Below are positions 51,734 through 60,466 of a stretch of DNA of 64,000 nt, in pieces. Source of the stretch: JAADHX01 sp964569385. Its GTDB lineage: Bacteria > Actinomycetota > Acidimicrobiia > Acidimicrobiales > Poriferisodalaceae. The notes below the pieces were generated by a model. It saw only the letters and a list, made by a program, of their open reading frames with translations. It ran no database searches and was not told the DNA's origin. Within the stretch, counting starts at the first letter, position 1. The number at the start of each line of letters is the position of its first letter. The DNA lies in contig CAZMUM010000010.1 in NCBI GenBank assembly GCA_964569385.1, forward strand, positions 1-64,000, in the 5' to 3' direction. Made by a program: the position numbers and the translations under genes.

Positions 51734-54700
51734 GTGGCCGACTCGAATAACGACCGTGATGGAGTAGCCGCACCCCCGGTTGTCGCCGTGGTTGTAACTA
51801 GCGACCCAGGAGACTGGTTTGCCGAAGTTCTGGGGTGCTTGCGCGACCAGACGTATCCGACGATGTCGGTGCTTGTTGTCGACACCGGCCGGACCGATGT
51901 CACAGAACGTGTGGTAGCCGTATTGCCAGACGCAGTGATCCATCGCGACGCTGAGCTCGATGGGTTCGGCCCTGCTGCGAATTGTGTAGTCGACCTCGTG
52001 ACCGGAGCAGGGTTCTATCTGTTTCTGCACGACGACGTTGCTATGGCGCCCGATGCTCTTCAGATTCTGATCGACGAAGCGTTCCGCTCGAACGCGGCCA
52101 TTGTTGGTCCGAAGCTGGTCGATTGGAACGATGAACGCATCATTCGCTCGGTCGGAATGGCAGTCGACAAACTTGGTGTGCAGGCACCCTATGCCGACCC
52201 TGGCGAGCTCGACCAGCAGCAACATGATCGGGTCAGAGACGCCTTCGCGATTCAGGGCGGAGCCACTCTGGTGCGCGCCGACCTGTTCGCCACCATCGAT
52301 GGCTTCGACCCAGGCATCGATTTTCTCGGCGAAGACGTGGATCTATGTTGGCGGGCCCACGTAGTCGGTGGCCGCGTGATTGTTGCCCCAGATGCTGTGG
52401 TTCGTCATCTAGAGGCCCTTGGCTCCCGTCGTCCCGACATCGGGCGTAGGCAGCGGTTGAGCCGCCATCGTCTTCGTACGATATCGAAGAGTTATGGCTG
52501 GCTCGACCTCTTGAGGGTGCTACCGCAGGCGATTGTCTGGTCTCTAGGCGAGCTACTCCTTTCGTTAGTCACCGGACGGTGGGAGCAAGCCCGCGATGTA
52601 GCCGGGTCGTGGACGTGGAACGCTAAGCGATCGACGGCGATCCTCGCTGGCCGCCGAAAGCTGAAGAAACTTAGGCGCGTTCGCGACAGCGATATTCGTC
52701 GTCTTCAGGTGCGGGGAAGCGCTCGATTCACTTCGTACCTACGGGGCCAGATCGGCGAAGGTTCGCGCATCCAGGATCTCACCGCGCGCGGTCGCGAGCT
52801 TGCTGGCGCTATGTCGGATGGTCCGCGACGTATGGCTGTGGCGGTCTGGATGAGCCTCGCCGCGTTTCTGCTATTCGGGGCCAGACACCTAATCACCCGT
52901 GGTGTGGTTGCGTTCGGACAGTTCGACGCCATGCCTTCGAGCGGAACTCTTTTGGCTTCGTTCGGATCGAGTTGGAGCGACGTAGGGCTGGGAAGCTCGG
53001 GGTTCGCGCCGGCTGGTGTTGGCCTTCTTGGTTTGGCATCAACACTGTCTATGGGTGCAACCGGGCTCCTGCGGATGATTTTGATCGTTGGCCTGATACC
53101 ACTCGGATGGTTTGGTGGTTGGCGCCTTGGCGGGCCTCTTGGTTCGCGACGCGGGCGGTTGGTGATTGCGCTTGTGTACGCGGCGGTGCCTCTTCCGTAC
53201 GACGCACTAGCCCTCGGACGCTGGGACGTGTTGTTGTTGTACGGCACCATGCCGTTCATTGTTCTTCGATTGGCGCGATTGATCGGAGTCTCGCCCTACG
53301 GAAACCGTCACGGCGAAGTTGGCCGCGGTGTGGCCGATCGCAGTGTGGCCCATCAGGTGGTCGCTCTCGGTTTGTTGCTGGCAGTGGTCGCAGCATTTGA
53401 GCCATTCGTTCTGTTGATGGCGCCCGCCTTGGCCGCGGTTTTGGTTGTGGCCTCAGGGCTAACGGGCAGCGTCTTGTTGCCACTACGTGCCGTGTTTATG
53501 ACGGTGCTGTCGTCGACCATCGGCGGCGGCCTGCACGCGCTGTGGTGGCTTCGATACAGCGATGACCCATCGGCGGCTTGGCAGATACTTGTGGGGCCAG
53601 AACGCGGCGGACCTTCTGAGCTAATCGATCTGATGCGTTTCTCGGTCGGCCCTTGGAGCGATTCGGTGTTGCTTTTTGGTCTTCCGGGGATAGCGGTGCT
53701 GGCCTTGCTGCTTGGTCGTGATTGGCGCGCTGCGTGGGCTCCGCGAGCATGGTCGATCGCTCTTGGGTCCTACGCAGCCGCGTGGATCTCAACTAACGAC
53801 GTCGTTGGCATCGACTTACCCGACGCTCATCTTTTGCTCGTTCCAGCTGGTGTTGGGCTGGCATGGGCCGCAGGTATAGCTTTCGCCGCATTCGAACTCG
53901 ATGTTCCGCGCTTCGGGATTCGGCTCAGACGATTTACCATAGCGGTTGGCGTATTGGCGCTGCTCGCAAGTCTCGGACCTGCCGTTGGGGCCGCCAACGG
54001 TGGCGCATTTGGTGCTCCCGGAACCGATCTAAGCGGTGCCCTCCGATTCATCTCGCTTGAGCCCGCCGAAGGCAGCTATCGAGTTCTGTGGATTGGCGAA
54101 CGGGATCTATTGCCAGCGCCTGGCCGCCAGATCGACGAGCGACTTTGGGTGACTACCTCACTTGACGGGCTTCCTGATGTGCGGGCGAACTGGCTACCAC
54201 CCGTAACCACTGCCGACAACGAGATGCTCGCCGTTCTTGATGCCGGCTTCGAGGGCCAGACCGCTCGCATCGGCCGGCTCTTGGCTCCGTTCGCGGTTCG
54301 ATATTTGATCGTCCCGCAGGCCCTCGCGCCGTCGTTTGCCGGGGCCGAAGTCATCGAAATAGACCCGAGCGTCATCAACACACTTGGCTCTCAACTCGAC
54401 CTAAAGCGGATCGCGACCGACCCATCGGTGATTGTCTACGAAAATACCGAGTGGCGGCCGGTACGAGCTGTCACGGCGCTCAACAATCCTGTTCTGGGTG
54501 TTTCCGACGCCGCCACGCTGGCCGTAACTGCGACGGGTGAATGGTTTCCGACTCTGCTCCGAAGCGATGGCCCAACCCAATTCACCGGCGAGGTCACAAC
54601 CGGCACCATCATCAACGCGGTTGGCGATGCCGACACATGGTCGCTCACTGTTGGTGACCAACGTCTCGATCCGTCGGAGTTCGGTGGATGGGCTGCTGCG

Positions 54701-54889
54701 TGGAACGTTCCTGCTGGTGGTCAAGCGTCCCTGGTCCACGAGGCACCTTCTGGCCATGGGTGGATGTTGTTACTTCAGTGGATCGCTTGGGTCGTGGTGG
54801 CCCGGATTGCAATGGCCGAAGGAAAGCTCCGCCAAAACACCGACGTTAAGGAGCCGACCGCCGCTGCGGAGTCCGGCGATCTCTCATGA
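51734..54889 (+). CDS. Giant GT2 glycosyltransferase with multi-pass membrane domain
   Basis: 1051 residues from a GTG at 51734 (a TTG at 51716 is possible). The N-terminal GT2 domain (about 10-270) has VVVTSDPGDWFAEVLGCLRD, FYLFLHDDVAMAPDAL with the metal-binding DD, and GFDPGIDFLGEDVDLCWR. About ten membrane segments follow (roughly 355-750), then a large extracytoplasmic region ending in one more helix. The C-terminal part resembles the soluble domains of arabinofuranosyl- or mannosyltransferase-like wall enzymes, but no family is certain. It overlaps the DUF5719 gene by 4 bp. Confidence 0.82.
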   Translation: MADSNNDRDGVAAPPVVAVVVTSDPGDWFAEVLGCLRDQTYPTMSVLVVDTGRTDVTERVVAVLPDAVIHRDAELDGFGPAANCVVDLVTGAGFYLFLHDDVAMAPDALQILIDEAFRSNAAIVGPKLVDWNDERIIRSVGMAVDKLGVQAPYADPGELDQQQHDRVRDAFAIQGGATLVRADLFATIDGFDPGIDFLGEDVDLCWRAHVVGGRVIVAPDAVVRHLEALGSRRPDIGRRQRLSRHRLRTISKSYGWLDLLRVLPQAIVWSLGELLLSLVTGRWEQARDVAGSWTWNAKRSTAILAGRRKLKKLRRVRDSDIRRLQVRGSARFTSYLRGQIGEGSRIQDLTARGRELAGAMSDGPRRMAVAVWMSLAAFLLFGARHLITRGVVAFGQFDAMPSSGTLLASFGSSWSDVGLGSSGFAPAGVGLLGLASTLSMGATGLLRMILIVGLIPLGWFGGWRLGGPLGSRRGRLVIALVYAAVPLPYDALALGRWDVLLLYGTMPFIVLRLARLIGVSPYGNRHGEVGRGVADRSVAHQVVALGLLLAVVAAFEPFVLLMAPALAAVLVVASGLTGSVLLPLRAVFMTVLSSTIGGGLHALWWLRYSDDPSAAWQILVGPERGGPSELIDLMRFSVGPWSDSVLLFGLPGIAVLALLLGRDWRAAWAPRAWSIALGSYAAAWISTNDVVGIDLPDAHLLLVPAGVGLAWAAGIAFAAFELDVPRFGIRLRRFTIAVGVLALLASLGPAVGAANGGAFGAPGTDLSGALRFISLEPAEGSYRVLWIGERDLLPAPGRQIDERLWVTTSLDGLPDVRANWLPPVTTADNEMLAVLDAGFEGQTARIGRLLAPFAVRYLIVPQALAPSFAGAEVIEIDPSVINTLGSQLDLKRIATDPSVIVYENTEWRPVRAVTALNNPVLGVSDAATLAVTATGEWFPTLLRSDGPTQFTGEVTTGTIINAVGDADTWSLTVGDQRLDPSEFGGWAAAWNVPAGGQASLVHEAPSGHGWMLLLQWIAWVVVARIAMAEGKLRQNTDVKEPTAAAESGDLS

Positions 54890-56586
54890 GGGCTTGGCGT
54901 TGGCCGGCTCGGCTCGCGATAGTTGGGGCCCTGGTAGCTGGTGTGGCTGTCGACACCCAGATTGATGGTCCCGAGCCAGAGGCGATCGAAGTTCAACCGC
55001 CAATCCTGATCCCAGAACCTGTTGCGGGCGACAACGGGCTGACTTCCACCTGGTTTTGCCCAACACTTGCCCTCGACCAAGGCGAGTTCACGTCTTCGAT
55101 CGACGGCACCTTGATTCTTTCGAACCTTGGCGCAGAAGTTCTCGACGTTGTTGTTACTTACTACAGCCCGTCCGCCCGAGCGGTCACGGTTGTGGTCGAT
55201 GTCGGACCGGGCGAAGTATTGCCTCTTGAGATCGACGAACGGATTGGTCATGACCGAGTTGCTGCCGTGGTGGAGGCGGTCGGGAGCTCATTGGCGGTTT
55301 CGCGCGAGCTCACGTCCGACCTTGGTACCGACCTGGCTGCCTGCGCAACATCGGCGGCCACTGATTGGATTGTCGCCGCTGGTGACACTCAGCGCGACGC
55401 CGCGCACCGTATCCAGATCTTCAATCCCTTTCCAGACGATGCAGTTATCGACATTGTGTTCGCCACCGAAGCCGAGTCTGGACCCTTTGTGGCCGCCGAC
55501 CTGCAAACCGCGATTGTGCCAGGTGCATCGGTCATCTCGCTCGACATCGGCCAGGCCGTACGTCGACGCGATGTGGTCTCAACGCGTCTGGTGGCGAGAT
55601 CGGGAGGCGTAATTGTCGATCGAGTTCAGGAGTTCAGCGGATCAGAAGGTCGCTTCGGTTTTGAGGTTGCCCTGGGAATCGGCGCTTCAGCCACGCAGTG
55701 GTTCTACCCAGCCCTTGTGCTCGACTCAGGTACAAGGGCATTGCTCCATGTATACAATCCCAACGAGCTGGCCGCTGAGATCGACGTAGCTGCCTTCAGC
55801 GACGTTCCTTTCGCTGGCGGTGACCCGATTGGGCTAACCGTTGCCGCCAAGGACACCCTGGTTATTCCGGTCGTAGTCGCAGGCTCGATCGAGGATGGTA
55901 TCCGTATCGAGGTCGACGCTGGGGTGCCCGTAGGGCTAGTCGTCGAATCGGCAAACGGAGTCGGAGTCGGAGTCGATATCGAGCTGGTGGTCGACTTTGT
56001 TGAGGTCAGCGTGCCAACCACAACTACGACAAGCACGACTACCACCGCCGTGCCAACCACGACCACCACTATCACGGTCGACACCAGTTCAGAGACCGCT
56101 GAGGGTGCCGAAACTGTCGGATCGACTACCACGACTCCGCCTACCGCAACATCGACAACCACGACCTCGGTTCCAGCAACTACCACCACAACCACAACTA
56201 CAACTACTGGGCCTCCTGAGTTCGTTGAAGTGCCAGACCCGGTTATTGTCAGGGATCTAAGGGCGCAAGACGGTTCAGCAGTGACGCCTCTTGTCGCCAG
56301 ACGCTCGCCTAGCTGGCTTGCAATCGGCCATACCGACCTCGAGATCGTCTCGTCGGTGCTCATCTACAACCCCACAACGACTCCTGCCGATGTTGTACTG
56401 GGCCGCACCGACGGAACTGCCATCGAGATTCTCACCATCGACGCTGGTGCCTCGGTGGTGCGTCCGTTCCCGACTGCGACGCTTGCCTTGTTAGTCGACG
56501 CCGATGCCAGTGTGATTGTGGGAGTTCAAGCCGAACGGCTGGGTCAGCGTGGTGTGGCACTGACTTCAGCTATACCGCTGAGGTAA
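54886..56586 (+). CDS. DUF5719-like exported protein
   Basis: 566 residues from the ATG overlapping the previous stop. An N-terminal signal anchor (RWPARLAIVGALVAGVAV) leads into beta-rich modules with FCPTLALDQGEF, LILSNLGAEVLDVVVTYYSP and RIQIFNPFPDDAVIDI, a recurring pattern also seen at WFYPALVLDSGTRALLHVYN. A Thr-rich linker (about 380-440) separates a final module. This matches the DUF5719 pattern of actinomycete exported proteins encoded next to large GT2 membrane proteins. The function is unknown; partnership with the GT2 protein is inferred from the overlap. Confidence 0.75.
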   Translation: MRAWRWPARLAIVGALVAGVAVDTQIDGPEPEAIEVQPPILIPEPVAGDNGLTSTWFCPTLALDQGEFTSSIDGTLILSNLGAEVLDVVVTYYSPSARAVTVVVDVGPGEVLPLEIDERIGHDRVAAVVEAVGSSLAVSRELTSDLGTDLAACATSAATDWIVAAGDTQRDAAHRIQIFNPFPDDAVIDIVFATEAESGPFVAADLQTAIVPGASVISLDIGQAVRRRDVVSTRLVARSGGVIVDRVQEFSGSEGRFGFEVALGIGASATQWFYPALVLDSGTRALLHVYNPNELAAEIDVAAFSDVPFAGGDPIGLTVAAKDTLVIPVVVAGSIEDGIRIEVDAGVPVGLVVESANGVGVGVDIELVVDFVEVSVPTTTTTSTTTTAVPTTTTTITVDTSSETAEGAETVGSTTTTPPTATSTTTTSVPATTTTTTTTTTGPPEFVEVPDPVIVRDLRAQDGSAVTPLVARRSPSWLAIGHTDLEIVSSVLIYNPTTTPADVVLGRTDGTAIEILTIDAGASVVRPFPTATLALLVDADASVIVGVQAERLGQRGVALTSAIPLR

Positions 56587-56596
56587 GGCCGAACGT

Positions 56597-57028
56597 GTGA
56601 CTCGTCTTGTAATCGCTGCCGTTATTGTGCTGGTCGCCTTTGGCGTGGCCGAATTGTTGCGTAGACGTCAACCCGATGCACCAACGCAGGGATCGATCGT
56701 GCCCTTACCCCAACAGCTGGATCGGATCGATTTCGACCATACCGACCTTGTCTGGCTAGCGGTGGTGTTCTCCTCGGCAACTTGTGAGGCTTGCGAAGAG
56801 GCCCTGGTAAAGGCCCGCACCCTTGTGGCACCAGATCTTGGGCTTCAGGAGGTCTCTTGGCAGTCAGACCCCGCGTTGCACGAGCGCTACAACATCGACA
56901 CGGTTCCAGCGATGATTATTGCCGGGCCAGACGGCGCGGTTGAGGCCGCGTTTCTTGGCAACCCGCCAACTACTGAGTTGTGGGCCGCCATGGAAGCGGC
57001 CCGTAACCGACTAGCCGGCGACGGTTAG
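56597..57028 (+). CDS. Membrane-anchored thioredoxin-like protein
   Basis: 143 residues from a GTG with an AGGTAAGG site that overlaps the previous stop codon. One N-terminal membrane helix (3-21) is followed by a thioredoxin fold with the redox motif Cys63-Glu-Ala-Cys66 (SSATCEACEEAL) and the cis-Pro loop NIDTVPAMIIAG. It faces outside the membrane and likely handles disulfides in exported proteins. The last of three coupled genes, it may serve the GT2/DUF5719 pair. Confidence 0.83.
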   Translation: MTRLVIAAVIVLVAFGVAELLRRRQPDAPTQGSIVPLPQQLDRIDFDHTDLVWLAVVFSSATCEACEEALVKARTLVAPDLGLQEVSWQSDPALHERYNIDTVPAMIIAGPDGAVEAAFLGNPPTTELWAAMEAARNRLAGDG

Positions 57029-57084
57029 CGCTAGCCCAAGAGGTCCAGACGTGGCGACCCACTGAGGTTCAAGGTGCCCAGAAC

Positions 57085-58959
57085 TTAGGTTTCGGCAGGC
57101 GTCGCAGCAGCCGGGTTGTTGGCCAGGGCGATGGCCTGAACTTCCTCGCCGGTAATGGTCTCGCGCTCTAGGAGGGCGGCGGCGAGTTCGTGGAGCGACT
57201 TGTGGTGTTCTTTGAGAACGCGACGGGCCCGGTCTTCTTGTTCGCGTAAGATTCGTTCGACTTCCTCGTCGATGACCGTGGCTGTGTCGTCGCCGTAGTC
57301 GCGTGTGGACATGAGCCCGTCGCCGAGGAACACCTGATCGTTTGAACCCCAAGCCATCGGGCCGAGCCGTTCGCTCATGCCCCACTCGCGTACCATCTTT
57401 CGGGCCATTTCGGTTGCGGTCATGAGGTCGTTGGCCGCCCCCGTTGAGGTGACCCCATAGATAAGCTCTTCGGCCATTCGGCCACCCATGAGCATCGCTA
57501 GGCGATCTTCGATGTAGGTGGCGGAATAGGAGTGTTGCTCCTGGGGCATTGTTTGGGTGACACCCAGAGCTTGGCCGGTGGGAAGGATCGTTACCTTGTG
57601 TACCGGATCGGCTTCTTGAAGCACTGTAGCCAGCAGTGCGTGCCCCGCTTCGTGGTATGCGGTGAGCTCTCTTTCGTGGTCGCTCATGGCTACCGACTCG
57701 CGTCGTTGACCCATTAGGACCCGGTCGCGTGCGTTTTCGAAATCGATGGCTTCGATCTCTTGAGCACTGCGTCTGACCGCGTGAAGTGCAGCTTCGTTCA
57801 CCAGGTTGGCGAGGTCTGCGCCCGACATGCCAGGCGTACCCTTAGCCATGGTGTTGAGATCGAGGTCGGCGCTCATTCGTTTATCGGCGGCGTGAACCTT
57901 CAGTATCGCAAGACGCTCTTCGCGTTCTGGAAGCGGCACGACAACTTGGCGGTCGAAACGGCCGGGGCGAAGCAGCGCCGGGTCAAGGACGTCTGGTCGG
58001 TTGGTCGCGGCCAACATGACGATGCCTTCTGTGGCCTCGAAACCATCCATCTCGGCCAACATCTGGTTTAGTGTTTGTTCGCGTTCGTCGTGTCCGCCAC
58101 CCATCCCGGCACCACGTTTGCGCCCGATTGAGTCGATCTCGTCGATGAAGATAATGGCCTTGCCAAGCTTGCGCGCGCTTTCGAATAGGTCGCGCACTCG
58201 GCTGGCTCCAACGCCGACGAACATCTCCATGAAGTCCGAACCAGTTACCGACAAGAACGGGACGCCGGCCTCTCCAGCTACGGCCCTGGCAATCAGTGTT
58301 TTGCCGGTACCTGGAGGGCCCACGAGCAGAACTCCCTTAGGAATTCGAGCACCGATATCGGCGTAACGCTCGGGGTTTTTTAGAAAGTCGACTATCTCGC
58401 TGATCTCTTGTTTGACGCCCTCGTATCCGGCGATGTCGTCGAACGTGGTTGCGGGTCGTTCGGTGGTGTATGTCTTGGCCTTGCTGCGACCAATGGACAT
58501 AATGCCGCCCATTTGACCTTGAGCCCGGCGTTGCATCCAAACGAAGAATCCGATGAGCAAACCAACGGGTAACAACAACGGCAGCATTTGCAGTATGAAG
58601 TTGGTGGTCGGGGTGTCGAACTCAATTACTACGTTTCGATCTTCGAGTAGTTCGATGTGGCTGGGAAGCTGTTCGACGGGCCCAGCGGCTGCGATCTTGG
58701 TTTCGTCTTGCAGGGTGGCGGTAATCTTGCCGTTGTTGTTGTTGATGATCACCGAGTCGACGCGACCATCGTCGACTTCTTGCAGGTACTGCGTGTATGT
58801 GACGTCTTCTGAGTCGTCTGAGTCGAGGAGTGGCGGCACGATGAACGTGGCCCCGACAAGAGCTACGAGGATCCATAACGACCAGCGCGGGAACCCACCT
58901 TCGCGACCGCGCTTAGTGGAGTCGTTCGGATCACCAGGGTTCTGAGATTCTCCTGCCAT
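57085..58959 (-). CDS. ftsH: ATP-dependent zinc metalloprotease FtsH
   Basis: 624 residues from the ATG at 58959; the upstream extension has no coding character and covers the divergent DUF3499 gene. Two membrane helices (about 26-45 and 122-142) bracket an external segment. The AAA module has Walker A GPPGTGKT (214-221), Walker B IIFIDEID and the second region of homology ATNRPDVLDPALLRPGRFDR. The zinc site HEAGH is at 436-440. It degrades misfolded or regulated membrane proteins. It converges with the thioredoxin-like gene. Confidence 0.96.
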   Translation of the reverse strand: MAGESQNPGDPNDSTKRGREGGFPRWSLWILVALVGATFIVPPLLDSDDSEDVTYTQYLQEVDDGRVDSVIINNNNGKITATLQDETKIAAAGPVEQLPSHIELLEDRNVVIEFDTPTTNFILQMLPLLLPVGLLIGFFVWMQRRAQGQMGGIMSIGRSKAKTYTTERPATTFDDIAGYEGVKQEISEIVDFLKNPERYADIGARIPKGVLLVGPPGTGKTLIARAVAGEAGVPFLSVTGSDFMEMFVGVGASRVRDLFESARKLGKAIIFIDEIDSIGRKRGAGMGGGHDEREQTLNQMLAEMDGFEATEGIVMLAATNRPDVLDPALLRPGRFDRQVVVPLPEREERLAILKVHAADKRMSADLDLNTMAKGTPGMSGADLANLVNEAALHAVRRSAQEIEAIDFENARDRVLMGQRRESVAMSDHERELTAYHEAGHALLATVLQEADPVHKVTILPTGQALGVTQTMPQEQHSYSATYIEDRLAMLMGGRMAEELIYGVTSTGAANDLMTATEMARKMVREWGMSERLGPMAWGSNDQVFLGDGLMSTRDYGDDTATVIDEEVERILREQEDRARRVLKEHHKSLHELAAALLERETITGEEVQAIALANNPAAATPAET

Positions 58960-59019
58960 GCGAACATGGTACGGGGCTGGGTGCCGATCCTTGCGTTCAG
59001 GCCGGGTACCGTAAGTGTT

Positions 59020-59259
59020 ATGACATTTGTCGAACTCCACCGAAGCTGTTCTCGCCCGATGTGTTCGCGAGACGCCGAATCGGTGTTGTTGTTCGAGTAT
59101 TCAGACCGTCACGTTGTTCTTGGGATGCTGCGGCCAGTGGCCAACCCAAACATCCTTGAGCTTTGCTCAATTCACGCCGATCGGTTTTCTCCGCCGCTTG
59201 GTTGGTCACTTGATGATCAGCGTGCCAACACCCCCGCCCATGCCGACGTGACTGCGTAA
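59020..59259 (+). CDS. DUF3499 family zinc-binding small protein
   Basis: 79 residues from the ATG at 59020. Cys10 and Cys15 (RSCSRPMCSRDA), then Cys49 and His52 (LELCSIHADRFSPPLGW) form the conserved metal ligands of DUF3499, an actinobacterial family without known role. The middle strand YSDRHVVLGML is typical. It is divergent from ftsH with 60 bp between the two starts. The family is found next to envelope genes in other actinomycetes, as here. Confidence 0.8.
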   Translation: MTFVELHRSCSRPMCSRDAESVLLFEYSDRHVVLGMLRPVANPNILELCSIHADRFSPPLGWSLDDQRANTPAHADVTA

Positions 59260-59324
59260 CCCCTCCCCAGTGAGCACTACCCCAGTAAGCACTAGATCTA
59301 CGCACGCGGATCAGGGATAGCTTC

Positions 59325-60026
59325 GTGGAAGAGCTGCCCGCCGAATCCGCTGATCTTCCGCTTCGTCCGGGGCGGACGTTGCCGCTCGCTCTGTTGGTCT
59401 GGACCGCCTCGGTGGTTGTGCTATCTGGCGTTGCGGCGGCCGTCGTGGTCGAGAGTGGTCAGGCTTTCAGTGACCTAACCGGTCCAGAGGTTTTCGCGGT
59501 GACCCTGCCGCTACAGCTCGGCCTGCTTGGTGGTGCGTATCTGGTGGCCTCGATTGACAGGGATCCGGTGCGGGCCCTGCGGTTGGGCGATGTCAAATAT
59601 GGCGAGATCGCTGTCGCGTTCGGTGTCGGTGTTTTGGCCCAGATCGTGATCATCGTGGCTTATGCGCCCTTTGTCTGGTTGTTCGACATCGAGCTTGACG
59701 CAGCTGAAGAATTAGCGGCCCAGTTCTCCGGCGGCAGTGTGATGCTGCTGGTTCTGATGGCAGTCGTTGGGGCTCCGATAGCTGAAGAGTTGTTCTATCG
59801 CGGGTTGGTCCAGGGCTCACTTGAGCAGACCGAGCCCGCATGGCGAGCCATCGGAGTTACTGCGATTCTGTTCACGGCTTCGCATTTTCAACTTCTTCAA
59901 GCGCCTGGGCTATTCGCGTTCGGTGTACTACTTGGCTGGCAGGTCCATCGAACAGGTCGCATTAGCAGCGCAATTGCCACGCACGCCGGCTTCAACAGCA
60001 TCGGCGTCTATCTGGCGATTGGATGA
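59325..60026 (+). CDS. CPBP family intramembrane glutamic endopeptidase
   Basis: 233 residues from a GTG. Seven or so membrane helices carry the three conserved motifs of the CAAX/Rce1-like CPBP family: EELFYRG (154-160), ASHF with His187, and HAGFN (220-224). These proteins cleave membrane peptides or act in bacteriocin and phage resistance, but the substrate is unknown here. The proline-rich start resembles many actinomycete members. Confidence 0.88.
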   Translation: MEELPAESADLPLRPGRTLPLALLVWTASVVVLSGVAAAVVVESGQAFSDLTGPEVFAVTLPLQLGLLGGAYLVASIDRDPVRALRLGDVKYGEIAVAFGVGVLAQIVIIVAYAPFVWLFDIELDAAEELAAQFSGGSVMLLVLMAVVGAPIAEELFYRGLVQGSLEQTEPAWRAIGVTAILFTASHFQLLQAPGLFAFGVLLGWQVHRTGRISSAIATHAGFNSIGVYLAIG

Positions 60027-60030
60027 AATA

Positions 60031-60143
60031 TCACATTGAGTGGTATTTGTCTGCACTGGGCCTCACATATTCACATAGAGTGCCGATTCTGACCCTATCA
60101 CCACAAAGAGTGGTTGACGTGTAGGGTTGCCCACTCTTGGTGA
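60031..60143 (+). promoter_or_regulatory. Four phased CAC-N5-GTG operator-like dyads
   Basis: Four 13-bp sites occur upstream of the zinc-ribbon start at 60163: TCACATTGAGTGG (60031-60043), TCACATAGAGTGC (60071-60083), CCACAAAGAGTGG (60101-60113) and, inverted, CCACTCTTGGTGA (60131-60143). All share CAC-N5-GTG with an invariant GA before GTG (read on the reverse strand for the last). Centres are exactly 40, 30 and 30 bp apart, placing them nearly on one face of the helix. The layout suggests cooperative binding by a dimeric regulator. The factor is unknown. Confidence 0.6.
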
Positions 60144-60162
60144 CCAGACAGGTGTGCGGCTT

Positions 60163-60351
60163 ATGTCGTTCGACACCAAGAACTGCTCGATGTGCTCTCG
60201 TCCAATGGTGGCTATCCACATGTGTACTCCCACCGCACCAGTCACAATGGTGTGCTGTTCGTCATGTGACCGGCGCGAATGGGCCGTCGACGGGCATGCC
60301 ACCGACAAGGCCGGAGCTCTTGCCCAGATCGCGACCACCGCCCGTCGTTAG
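60163..60351 (+). CDS. Small zinc-ribbon-like protein
   Basis: 62 residues from the ATG at 60163. Cys8-x2-Cys11 (CSMC) and Cys32-x2-Cys35 (CSSC), with an extra Cys31, form a zinc-ribbon arrangement, followed by DRREWAVDG. I recall related small zinc-ribbon proteins in Acidimicrobiia. It sits 20 bp after the last of four phased dyads, so it is the likely regulated gene. The same frame stays open past the TAG stop for 35 more codons (next entry). Confidence 0.65.
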   Translation: MSFDTKNCSMCSRPMVAIHMCTPTAPVTMVCCSSCDRREWAVDGHATDKAGALAQIATTARR

Positions 60352-60459
60352 ACCCTGGAGTGGGCCGCATTGTTGGAGTCCGACAACGCCCCTGTTCATG
60401 AAGTCGCGATGAAGTTGGTCAACGCGCGCCGTGTTGAGGTGTTTTGGATGCGATCATAG
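60352..60459 (+). other. Coding-looking in-frame continuation after the zinc-ribbon stop
   Basis: Directly after TAG the same frame reads TLEWAALLESDNAPVHEVAM, then KLVNARRVEVFWMRS and a second TAG at 60457-60459. Codons are strongly G-first, as in real genes here. It has no start codon of its own near the beginning except TTG and an internal ATG. It could be the lost C-terminus of the zinc-ribbon protein, a readthrough extension, or chance. Confidence 0.4.
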
Positions 60460-60466
60460 TCCTCTC

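Noticed and set aside
59325..60026. Phage-defence or bacteriocin-immunity island around the CPBP protease
   Set aside because: Neighbours are housekeeping and envelope genes; no toxin, recombinase or known defence partner is present.
60031..60143. CRISPR-like or iteron-like array
   Set aside because: The shared unit is only 13 bp with one copy inverted and spacing of 30-40 bp; no cas or rep gene is near. Operator sites fit better.
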